Positions 26,695-34,845 of a stretch of DNA of 64,000 nt are shown piece after piece. The notes beneath the pieces are model-generated. The model had not been told where the DNA came from, did not search any database, and saw only the letters and a program-made list of their open reading frames with translations. Position 1 is the first letter of the stretch; each line of letters begins with the position of its first letter. The translations under genes were made by a program, and so were the position numbers. Origin of the DNA: Pseudomonas putida (GTDB lineage: Bacteria; Pseudomonadota; Gammaproteobacteria; Pseudomonadales; Pseudomonadaceae); NCBI RefSeq assembly GCF_005080685.1, contig NZ_CP039371.1, forward strand, positions 1,798,001 to 1,862,000, read 5' to 3'.

Positions 26695-27180
26695 GTTTGC
26701 GGATCCAGGTTTCGACCGCCAGGGCGAGGCCGGCGATAGCCTTGTCGTCGAGCCGGCACTCGGGCTTGTAGGCGCCTTCGACCAGCACCATCCAGCGGGT
26801 CAAGCCGGCGGCGGGGCAACGGTTGTCGAGAAACGCCAGCCACTGGCGACCGTTGAGGGTGTGGCTGTTGGCGCCAGGGTAGTGGTTGCGGCACAGGCGT
26901 TTGAGCAGGGCGTTGATCTGTTGCAGCCAGGCGCCGGCCGGGGCGCCGTCATAGGGACGCGGCAGGCGGGCGAGTTCGGCCAGGGCGGCGACGCGCACCG
27001 GGTCGAGCGGTTGCTCGGCGCGCACCACCCGGCGTTTGCCTGGGCGCCAACGGCGCAGGCGCCAGGCCCCCAGCCCAGCAGCGGCAATAACGCCAGCAGC
27101 ACCCACCAGCCCGGCGCGGGCGGCCAAAGGCCGATCGGCGGCGGGGCGATCAGCGGCTGCAACTGGTCCAGCGGGTTCAC
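26687..27180 (-). pseudogene. DUF4381 family protein, frame disrupted by one base
   Basis: The N-terminal part starts at a GTG at 27180 (VNPLDQLQPLIAPPPIG), has one membrane helix (WWVLLALLPLLGWG), then shifts frame. The remainder (RLRRWRPGKRRVVRAEQPLD to the stop at 26687) is in the -1 frame. The break is at a run of five C on the plus strand (27067-27071); six would restore 164 residues reading LLGWGAWRLRRW across the joint. This is the normal DUF4381 gene of Pseudomonas bat operons. The same defect in three other genes points to an assembly error. Confidence 0.82.
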
Positions 27181-28121
27181 GGCTGGCTCCCGGGCCGTTG
27201 GGCGTTGGTGTGTTCGCGCAGTTGCTCGATCATTTCGCTCTGGGTGCTCAGGGGCATCAGCAGGATTCGCAATTTCTGCGCCATCAGTTCCCAGCGCTCG
27301 ACCCGCGCCTCGGCCTGCTGGCGGTAGGCCTGGCGCAGGCTGGCATCCAGGGTGTCGAGCTCCAGTTGCCGGCTGCGCTGGGCGAAGCGCAACAGGCCGG
27401 CGGCCGGCAGGGCATGGTCGAGCGGGTCGCTGACCGGCATCAGCAGCAGGTCGCAGTGGCGCGAGAGCATGGCCAGGTGCTGTTCGGCCTGGTCGCTCAG
27501 CGAGCGCTCGTCGCAAATGACGATGGCCAGGCTGCCGGGGCGTAGCACTTCCCGCGCCCGGCGCAGGGCCAAGCCGAGGTTGTCCGCGTGCGGCGTCGCT
27601 TCGGTGTGCAGCGCCTGGTTGGCCCGGGCCAGGCGGTTGAGCAGTTGCAGCAGGCTCTGCTTGCTGCGACGAGGTTTGATTTCGTGGTGCTCGTTGTCGC
27701 CGAACACCAGGCCGCCAATGCGGTCGTTGTGGCCCAGCGCAGCCCAGCCGAACAACGCCGCAGCCTGGGCGGCGAGCACCGACTTGAACATCAGGCCGGT
27801 GCCGAAGAACAGGCGATGGCTCTGCTCGACGAGGATGAAGATCGGCCGCTCGCGCTCCTCGTGGAACAGCTTGGTGTGCGGCTCCTGGGTGCGTGCGGTG
27901 ACCCGCCAGTCGATGTTGCGCACGTCGTCGCCCGCCTGGTACACCCGCACCTGGTCGAAGTCGACGCCGCGCCCACGCAGCTTGGAGTGGTGCAGGCCTA
28001 CCAGAGGGCTGCGCTGGCCAGGCCGGGAAAACAGCTGGATCTCACGTACGCGGTGGCGCATGTCGATCAGCTCGGCAAGGCCGATGCGGATGCCGGGTTC
28101 GGCCTGCGGCGTGCTGGGCAT
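27177..28121 (-). CDS. DUF58 family protein
   Basis: A 314-residue protein with the DUF58 signature: SKLRGRGVDFDQVRVYQAGD followed by DVRNIDWRVTARTQEPH, then FHEERERPIFILVEQS, the start of a VWA-like fold. No signal peptide or clear helix. These proteins partner MoxR ATPases. The start at 28121 lies four bases after the moxR stop, and the stop overlaps the DUF4381 start (GTGA). Confidence 0.88.
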   Translation of the reverse strand: MPSTPQAEPGIRIGLAELIDMRHRVREIQLFSRPGQRSPLVGLHHSKLRGRGVDFDQVRVYQAGDDVRNIDWRVTARTQEPHTKLFHEERERPIFILVEQSHRLFFGTGLMFKSVLAAQAAALFGWAALGHNDRIGGLVFGDNEHHEIKPRRSKQSLLQLLNRLARANQALHTEATPHADNLGLALRRAREVLRPGSLAIVICDERSLSDQAEQHLAMLSRHCDLLLMPVSDPLDHALPAAGLLRFAQRSRQLELDTLDASLRQAYRQQAEARVERWELMAQKLRILLMPLSTQSEMIEQLREHTNAQRPGSQP

Positions 28122-28125
28122 GGGC

Positions 28126-29085
<960 letters not shown>

Positions 29086-29306
29086 CGGCGACGGTTCCTG
29101 GGATTGGGCCAGGGCGAGCGCGGAGCGCAGGCCATCTGGCGGGGGCTGATACTTTAATCTATCCGGGGGGGCGGCGACCAATGCAGGCCTGTATTTTTAT
29201 CCGGGCCCTCGGGTCGAATCTTCCCGCCTGGCGATACGTATTTGCCTATTCGCAACGCATGTGGGCTGGCGCTTGCTGGTTTCTTTTCATTGTCTGGAAC
29301 GAAACC

Positions 29307-30554
29307 ATGAGCGAGCAGCACAGACTCCACCCTGGGATGACCCTGCGGGTGGGCATTTTTTTCGACGGCACCGGCAACAACCAGTGCAACCTTGCCGTGG
29401 GCGGCAATGGCGAAGGCGGCAGCTACGGCAACGCACTCAGCAATGTCGCGTTGTTGCACGCGCTTTACCCCACCGGGCCGGTTGGCGACCAGATATTCAT
29501 CAAGCGCTACGTGCCGGGCGTCGGCACTCGTGAGGGCGCGGCCGACTCGCTGTACGGCCAGGCCACTGGCGGTGGCCGCACCGGCGTCGAAGCGCGGGTG
29601 GCCGAGGTGCTGGCGTGGTTGGAGGGCCAGCAGCTCGAGCGGTCCGTGTCCGCACCTCTGGCGTTCGACCTCTTCGGTTTCAGCCGCGGCGCGGCGGCTG
29701 CACGGCACCTGGCCAACCGGCTGGTGGAGGCGCAGTGGTCGATCAATTTCATCGGCCTGTTCGACACCGTGGCGGCAATCGTCGAGCCATTGCGAGGGGA
29801 TTTCGACCCGGCCGATGCGCGCAATGGTCGTCTGCGCCTGGGCCTGGGGCCGACGATTGCACGGCAGGTCGTGCAACTGGTGGCCGCAGATGAGCGGCGG
29901 CACAATTTTCCACTCGTACGCAGTGCGAACGACATCGTCGTGCCCGGCGTGCACGCCGACGTGGGCGGCGGTTACCAGGCGCTCATGCATGAGCAGGTGC
30001 AGTTGTGCAAACCGTTCTCGCAGCGAGTGGCACAGGCGATCCCCGCCGAGCGCACCGCAGCCTACGCCCAGGCCGCCACGCTGCTGAAGGCGTCGTTGGC
30101 CGAACCGGACGCGCCCCCGGCGCAGGTGCTGAGCTGGGAAGAGCCCGTTGTCGGGGGCGCAGCGCAGCGGTTCGTGGCGCTGAAGCAGGTGTACGCAACG
30201 GTGCAGCGCGAACGTGAGGTGCATGGGCATCTGTCGCGGGTGTACCTGAGCGTCATGCGCGAGTTCGGCATGCGTGGTGGGGTGCCGTTCGCGGCGTTGG
30301 GCGCGAACCCTCTGCATCGCTTGCCGGAGGAATTGCTGGGCATCAGTCGCAAGGTGCATGGCTTTGCCCTGGGCGATTGTCCACGGTTGCAGCTTACCGG
30401 CGAGGAGCACAGGTTGCTGCGCGGTCGGTACGTGCACACCTCGGCGCACTGGAATGCCCTGAACGGCATGCGCAGCAGCCGGTTGGATTGGATGTATGTG
30501 CATCGACCGGCGCAAGGGGGTAGCAGGGTGGTGCATGAGAACCCGCTGGGTTGA
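29307..30554 (+). CDS. Tle1-like (DUF2235) phospholipase-type protein, possible type VI effector
   Basis: A 415-residue alpha/beta hydrolase of the DUF2235 family, which includes Tle1 phospholipases secreted by type VI systems. It has FFDGTGNN at residues 18-25, the nucleophile elbow GFSRGAAAARH (Ser126), a second acidic motif LFDTVAAI and the late GVHADVGGGYQ at about 215-224. The ATG at 29307 (MSEQHRLHPGM) was chosen because the longer frame (from 29181) adds a poorly conserved hydrophobic stretch. No VgrG, PAAR, Hcp, adaptor or immunity gene is adjacent, so the effector role is inferred from family only. REP repeats follow immediately. Confidence 0.72.
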   Translation: MSEQHRLHPGMTLRVGIFFDGTGNNQCNLAVGGNGEGGSYGNALSNVALLHALYPTGPVGDQIFIKRYVPGVGTREGAADSLYGQATGGGRTGVEARVAEVLAWLEGQQLERSVSAPLAFDLFGFSRGAAAARHLANRLVEAQWSINFIGLFDTVAAIVEPLRGDFDPADARNGRLRLGLGPTIARQVVQLVAADERRHNFPLVRSANDIVVPGVHADVGGGYQALMHEQVQLCKPFSQRVAQAIPAERTAAYAQAATLLKASLAEPDAPPAQVLSWEEPVVGGAAQRFVALKQVYATVQREREVHGHLSRVYLSVMREFGMRGGVPFAALGANPLHRLPEELLGISRKVHGFALGDCPRLQLTGEEHRLLRGRYVHTSAHWNALNGMRSSRLDWMYVHRPAQGGSRVVHENPLG

Positions 30555-30566
30555 GCGAAGCGCAAT

Positions 30567-30660
30567 GGCAGGCGCGGCCCTATCGCCGGCAAGCCGGCTC
30601 CTACACGGACAGTGATGACCCTGTGGGAGCCGGCTTGCCGGCGATAGGGCCGCGCCTGCC
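30567..30660. repeat. REP pair (BIME-like) between convergent genes
   Basis: GCGGCCCTATCGCCGGCAAG on the left and CTTGCCGGCGATAGGGCCGC on the right form a long inverted repeat of about 40 bp with a loop of about 12 bp. Located between the Tle-like gene and the convergent transporter gene, it may end transcription from both sides. Confidence 0.85.
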
Positions 30661-30668
30661 TGCACCGA

Positions 30669-31997
30669 TCAGTTTTTCGACGTGGAATGCTTGCGCCCCT
30701 GATCGCACAGGGCAAACACCACCACCAGCACCCCGGAAATCGCCAGGATCACCGCCACACCGTCGGTGGAGTGGGTCGCCGAACCGGCCACCAGCGCCAG
30801 GCCGCCCAGGGGTGCCAGGCCGCCGGCCACCGCAGTGCCGATCTCGCGCCCAGTGCCGAAGCCCGAGGCCCGCGTCTGGGTCGGGAACTGGCGGCTGAGG
30901 AACGAGCCCTGCGGAGCGAACATCATCGGTGCAAGAAGCCCGGTGCCAATCGCGATAGCGACGTAGATCAGGGTCGGTTCGCCCGTGCTCAGCAGTTGCA
31001 GGAACGGGTAGGCGAACAATGCCGACAGCACCCCACCGAGCACCAGTACGGTCTTGCTGCTCCAGCGGTCGCACAGCCAGCCGAAGAATGGCACGGCGAA
31101 GATCGCCACCAGGCTCGCGATGGTCACCGACAAGGACGTGACATGCGCCTCGACGCCCTTGAACTGGGTCAGGTAGGCCAGCGAGAACGTCTTGAAGATG
31201 TAGCTCAGGGCGTTGTAGCCGATGGCCACGAAGAACACCACGGCCAGGCCCTTGAGGTCGTTCCTGAACAGCAGCTTCAGTGGCGATACCTGCGGTTTGT
31301 CGTCCTGGTGGTCGAGCTTGTTGAAGTCCGGGGTCTCGGGAATGCTCTTGCGCACCCACAGGCCGATCGCCACCAGGGCAATGCTGGCGATGAACGGGAT
31401 CCGCCAGCCGCCGGCCAGGAGGAAATCGTTGCCGTTCATGGTCAGCAGGTACACCGTCAGCGACGACAGCAACAGCCCCAGGTTCAGGCCCAGCGCCGGC
31501 CAGGCGCCCTGGCTGCCGCGCTTGCCTTCGCTGGCGTGCTCGTACGAAGTCACCGCCGCGCCGGACAGCTCGGCGCCAGCGCCCAGGCCCTGGATGATGC
31601 GGATGACCACCAGCAGGATCGGAGCCCAGATGCCGATCGAGGCGTAGCTGGGGATGAGCCCGATCAGCGCAGTGCACACGCCCATCATGCAGAAGGTGAT
31701 GACCAGCACGTGCTTGCGGCCGAAACGGTCGCCCAGGTAGCCGAACAGAATGCCGCCGAAGGGGCGGGCGATGAAGCCGATGGCGAAGGTCGAGAAGGCC
31801 AGCAGCGAGGCAACCGCCGGGTTGCTGGCATCGAAGAAGATCTTCGAGAACACGATCGCCGCCATGGTCGCGTAGAGGTAGAAGTCGTACCACTCCAGCA
31901 TCGAGCCGAAGATGGTCGCCGCCGCCACCTTGCGCAGGCGTTTGCGTTGTTGTTCTGGGGTCTCGTGTGCGGACAGCGCCGCCTCATGTACCGACAT
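30669..31997 (-). CDS. MFS transporter, metabolite:H+ symporter family
   Basis: A 442-residue transporter with about 12 helices. The start ATIFGSMLEWYDFYLYATMA, the loop motif GYLGDRFGRKHVL and GLGAGAELSGAAVTSYEHA are typical of the MHS family (KgtP, ShiA, ProP relatives). It lies 43 bp after lhgO on the same strand, so a carboxylic acid such as 2-hydroxyglutarate or 2-oxoglutarate is a reasonable substrate guess, not shown by the sequence. Confidence 0.85.
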   Translation of the reverse strand: MSVHEAALSAHETPEQQRKRLRKVAAATIFGSMLEWYDFYLYATMAAIVFSKIFFDASNPAVASLLAFSTFAIGFIARPFGGILFGYLGDRFGRKHVLVITFCMMGVCTALIGLIPSYASIGIWAPILLVVIRIIQGLGAGAELSGAAVTSYEHASEGKRGSQGAWPALGLNLGLLLSSLTVYLLTMNGNDFLLAGGWRIPFIASIALVAIGLWVRKSIPETPDFNKLDHQDDKPQVSPLKLLFRNDLKGLAVVFFVAIGYNALSYIFKTFSLAYLTQFKGVEAHVTSLSVTIASLVAIFAVPFFGWLCDRWSSKTVLVLGGVLSALFAYPFLQLLSTGEPTLIYVAIAIGTGLLAPMMFAPQGSFLSRQFPTQTRASGFGTGREIGTAVAGGLAPLGGLALVAGSATHSTDGVAVILAISGVLVVVFALCDQGRKHSTSKN

Positions 31998-32040
31998 GGG
32001 TATTCCTTGTTGTCTTTGTAGTCAGTGGGTGCAGCTGGGT

Positions 32041-33234
32041 TCAGCGGGCCTTGAGGATCTTCTCGGCGATCATCTGGCCGATGGGGATGGCCGAGGTGGC
32101 AGCCGGCGACGGAGCATTGCAGACATGCACCATGCGCGGGGTCTCGGCGAACAGGAAGTCGTGCACCAGGGTGCCGTCGCGCATCACCGCCTGGGCGCGG
32201 ATTCCGGCTTCATAGGGCAGCAGGTCCTCGACCTCCAGCGACGGGCAATACTTGCGGCACTGCTCCAGATAGCCGCGCTTGAACAGCGAGTTCTTCATTT
32301 CGGTAGTGCCGGAGCCGAGGTTGTTCCAGATGGTTTTCCAGAAACCCGGAAAACGTGCGTACTCGGCCACGTCGCGCCAGTTCAGCGACAGCTTCGGGTA
32401 GCCCTCGCGGGCAAAACCGAGCACGGCATTGGGGCCCACGGTGACGCTGCCATCGATCATGCGCGTGAGGTGCACGCCGAGGAACGGCAGCTCCGGGTCG
32501 GGGATCGGGTAGATCAGGTGGTTGACGATCTGGTTCTTGCTTGCCGGCAAGCGGTAGTACTCGCCGCGGAAGGGGATGATCTGGTGGTCGATCTTCACCC
32601 CGGCCAGACGCGCCAGGCGGTCGGATTGCAGGCCGGCGCAGGCGACCAGTTGGCGGGCACGCCAGGTCTGCTGCTGGTCAGCGATCTCGACATGCTCGCC
32701 GCGTTCCTGGATAGCCCGAACGGTGGTGGACAGGCGCACTTCGCCGCCGGCCTTCTCGATCACCCGGGCCATGGCGTCGCACACCTGCTTGTAGTCGACG
32801 ATGCCGGTGGTATCGACGAACAACGCGCCGAGGCCGGCGATGTTCGGTTCGCGGCGCTTGAGCTCGGCGGCGTCGAGTCGATCGACCTTCAGGCCGTTTT
32901 GCCGCGAGCGCTCGTGCAACGCCCCCATGCGCTGCATCTCCAGCGGGTTGGAGGCCACCAGCAACTTGCCGCAGACATCGAAGGCGATGCCATGCTCGGT
33001 GCAGAATTCCTTGGTGGCCTGGGCGCCGCGCTTGCACAGCTCGGCCTTGAGGCTGCCTGGGGCGTAGTAGATGCCCGCGTGAATGACGCCGCTGTTGTGG
33101 CCGGTCTGGTGCAGGCCGAGGCTGGCTTCCTTTTCCAGGATCAGCAAGGAGGCGCCGGGGCGTTGCTCGAGCAGGGCCATCGCCGTGGCGAGGCCGACGA
33201 TGCCGCCGCCGATGATGCAGTAGTCGTAGGTCAT
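32041..33234 (-). CDS. lhgO: L-2-hydroxyglutarate oxidase/dehydrogenase
   Basis: A 397-residue FAD-dependent enzyme that oxidises L-2-hydroxyglutarate to 2-oxoglutarate and passes electrons to quinone or oxygen. The FAD motif IIGGGIVGLATA is at residues 7-18, followed by GLHQTGHNSGVIHAGIYY, a hallmark of the LhgO family. Further family marks are PFRGEYYRLP and the C-terminal GIRAQAVMRDGTLVHDF. In P. putida W619 an lhgO is controlled by the adjacent FadR-type regulator LhgR (recalled knowledge). Here the csiD gene that often precedes lhgO is absent. Confidence 0.9.
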   Translation of the reverse strand: MTYDYCIIGGGIVGLATAMALLEQRPGASLLILEKEASLGLHQTGHNSGVIHAGIYYAPGSLKAELCKRGAQATKEFCTEHGIAFDVCGKLLVASNPLEMQRMGALHERSRQNGLKVDRLDAAELKRREPNIAGLGALFVDTTGIVDYKQVCDAMARVIEKAGGEVRLSTTVRAIQERGEHVEIADQQQTWRARQLVACAGLQSDRLARLAGVKIDHQIIPFRGEYYRLPASKNQIVNHLIYPIPDPELPFLGVHLTRMIDGSVTVGPNAVLGFAREGYPKLSLNWRDVAEYARFPGFWKTIWNNLGSGTTEMKNSLFKRGYLEQCRKYCPSLEVEDLLPYEAGIRAQAVMRDGTLVHDFLFAETPRMVHVCNAPSPAATSAIPIGQMIAEKILKAR

Positions 33235-33273
33235 GCAGGGGTACCTTGGTGCGCTTGTCGGTGGATCTGCTTA

Positions 33274-33290
33274 TCAGGTTGTCAGACTAA
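33274..33290. promoter_or_regulatory. Candidate LhgR operator upstream of lhgO
   Basis: TCAGGTTGTCAGAC begins at 33274, in the 103-bp gap between lhgR and lhgO, about 45 bp before the lhgO start. The same 14-mer occurs upstream of lhgR itself. The core TTGTCAGAC-TAA is an imperfect form of the palindrome TTGTC-N-GACAA. FadR-family repressors bind such short palindromes. Confidence 0.6.
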
Positions 33291-33337
33291 GTAGTGCGTA
33301 AAAAAGGGCGCGTCGGATCGAGCAAAAGGTCATGGGG

Positions 33338-34048
33338 TCAGTCCAGAGCGGGAAGGTCGATGCGCAGGCGCTTGGCCGAGGCGCGCAGGTGCGCTTCGGC
33401 ACAGGCGGCAGCAGCCTGGCGATCACCGTCGGCGATGGCCTGGTACAACGCCTGGTGCTCGCGGTTGGCATCGGCCGAACCACCCAGCGAATGGGCGGCG
33501 GAGTTTTCCCATGCCGTGCGCCGGGCGCTGGCCAACTGGCCGCCAATGAAGTCGTGGAAAGCCACGAAGTAGTCGTTCTTGCTGGCGGCGGCGATCGCTC
33601 GGTGGAAGGCGACGTCTGCGGCCGAGGCCGTGGCGAAGTCGCTGCCTTTGTCGAGCATGGCCTGCAGGGCCTGGGCCATGCAGGCCAGGTCCTGCGGGTC
33701 GCGACGGCGCGCGGCGATGGCTGCGGCCTGGGTCTCGATCCACAGGCGCATTTCGAACATCTGCACCAAGTCTGGTTTGCCGCCGACGCTGCCGGGGAAG
33801 CGAAACACCGTGCCCTTGGGCGTTTGCGAGATGTAAGAGCCGAGCCCGCGGCGGGCGATCAGCACGCCATCCGCCTTGAGCTGCGCCACAGCCTCGCGCA
33901 CCACCGAGCGGCTGACGTTCAGTTGTTCGGCCAGTTGCTGTTCGGTGGGCAGGCGCGATTCAGCGGCCAGGCGGCCGGAATCGATCTCGGCGCGGATGGC
34001 GCCGACGACCCGTTCGACGAGGGTGTCGGGGCGCTGGAGCTCTAGCAT
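33338..34048 (-). CDS. lhgR: FadR/GntR-family regulator, probable LhgR
   Basis: A 236-residue regulator with an N-terminal winged helix (residues about 8-75; LPTEQQLAEQLNVSRSVVRE is the recognition region) and a C-terminal helical FCD domain. The FCD metal/ligand residues appear in FEMRLWIETQAAAIAA, VAFHRAIAAAS and NREHQALYQAIADGD. It lies directly ahead of lhgO on the same strand, as LhgR does in P. putida W619, where it represses L-2-hydroxyglutarate catabolism. Matching palindromes upstream of both genes support autoregulation. Confidence 0.78.
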   Translation of the reverse strand: MLELQRPDTLVERVVGAIRAEIDSGRLAAESRLPTEQQLAEQLNVSRSVVREAVAQLKADGVLIARRGLGSYISQTPKGTVFRFPGSVGGKPDLVQMFEMRLWIETQAAAIAARRRDPQDLACMAQALQAMLDKGSDFATASAADVAFHRAIAAASKNDYFVAFHDFIGGQLASARRTAWENSAAHSLGGSADANREHQALYQAIADGDRQAAAACAEAHLRASAKRLRIDLPALD

Positions 34049-34067
34049 GGAAGCGGTTGCCTAGTAG

Positions 34068-34083
34068 TCAGGTTGTCAGACAA
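34068..34083. promoter_or_regulatory. Candidate LhgR operator upstream of lhgR
   Basis: TCAGGTTGTCAGAC at 34068-34081 extends to TTGTCAGACAA (34073-34083), a perfect 5-bp palindrome around one base. It lies 20-35 bp upstream of the lhgR start, a position suited to autorepression. Confidence 0.6.
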
Positions 34084-34140
34084 TGCCTGCGGTGGGTTCG
34101 AGTTGTCAATTTTTTCAAGGGGTTATGAGTGTGTCAGGAC

Positions 34141-34213
34141 GGGCCCATCGCCGGCAAGCCGGCTCCTACAGGTAATGCGTAATCCCTGTAGGAGCCGGCT
34201 TGCCGGCGATAAC
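34141..34213. repeat. REP pair (BIME-like)
   Basis: CGCCGGCAAGCCGGCTCCTA and TAGGAGCCGGCTTGCCGGCG face each other across about 18 bp. It follows the stop of the small gene at 34218-34571 (minus strand) and precedes lhgR's promoter, so it may insulate the two. Confidence 0.85.
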
Positions 34214-34217
34214 GGGC

Positions 34218-34571
34218 TCAAAGCTCGCTGACGAAGGTACCGGTGTCCTTGAGAATGTTGCGCAAGGTCAGCTCGACCTCTTCCAGGTCGGTCCCCGCCG
34301 ACGTCAGCTCGATCTCCAGCGATTCATCGCCTTTGAGCGCATCGCGATCCCCGGCGGCCACCTCGATCAGCAGGCGCTGGGCACTCAGCGTCACCTTCAA
34401 CCCGTCCAGCGTCGACGGCTCGTCATCCAGGGTCAGGTCGACGGTGTCTTCATCCGGATACCGGGTCAGCAGGAACATCTGCCCCTTGTCGCTGTGGCAG
34501 CACAGGGTCGCCATGTTGTCTTCCTCGTCGTCGCAAGGGGTGGCGAAGAGCAGGGCGGTCTTGATGTGCAT
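34218..34571 (-). CDS. Small acidic conserved protein of unknown function
   Basis: A 117-residue acidic protein starting MHIKTALLFATPCDDEEDNM, with no signal peptide. The pattern LLTRYPDEDTVDLTLDDEP and LSAQRLLIEVAAGD looks like a compact beta-rich fold. I recognise similar proteins in Pseudomonas but no function. The ATG at 34571 is preferred to the longer frame from 34676 on similarity grounds. It is divergent from gdhB. Confidence 0.7.
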   Translation of the reverse strand: MHIKTALLFATPCDDEEDNMATLCCHSDKGQMFLLTRYPDEDTVDLTLDDEPSTLDGLKVTLSAQRLLIEVAAGDRDALKGDESLEIELTSAGTDLEEVELTLRNILKDTGTFVSEL

Positions 34572-34845
34572 GGCAGGACTCGGGCTGAAAGAAATGAAAG
34601 GGAATTCTGACAGCCCCGTGCGCATCCATAAACGTAAAGTTGCCACCCTTTGACCGAAATTGTCGCAGCACCGCAAGCGGCGATGACCGCTCAGTCGTTA
34701 AGCTTCGGCGAGCCATGAACGTGCCTTCACGTTCAACGCCTTGGTTTTCACCGTTCGCCTTGCCACGGGTTGGCTATCGTTGATCCGTGTACGGCGCACG
34801 CATGCGACGCTCCAACTACGACAAAGCCCAAGCGGAGTACCACAG

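Noticed and set aside
29181..29306. Longer start for the Tle-like protein (adds 42 residues with a hydrophobic stretch)
   Set aside because: The added part covers the probable divergent promoter region with moxR; MSEQHRL is the better start. A signal-like segment cannot be fully excluded.
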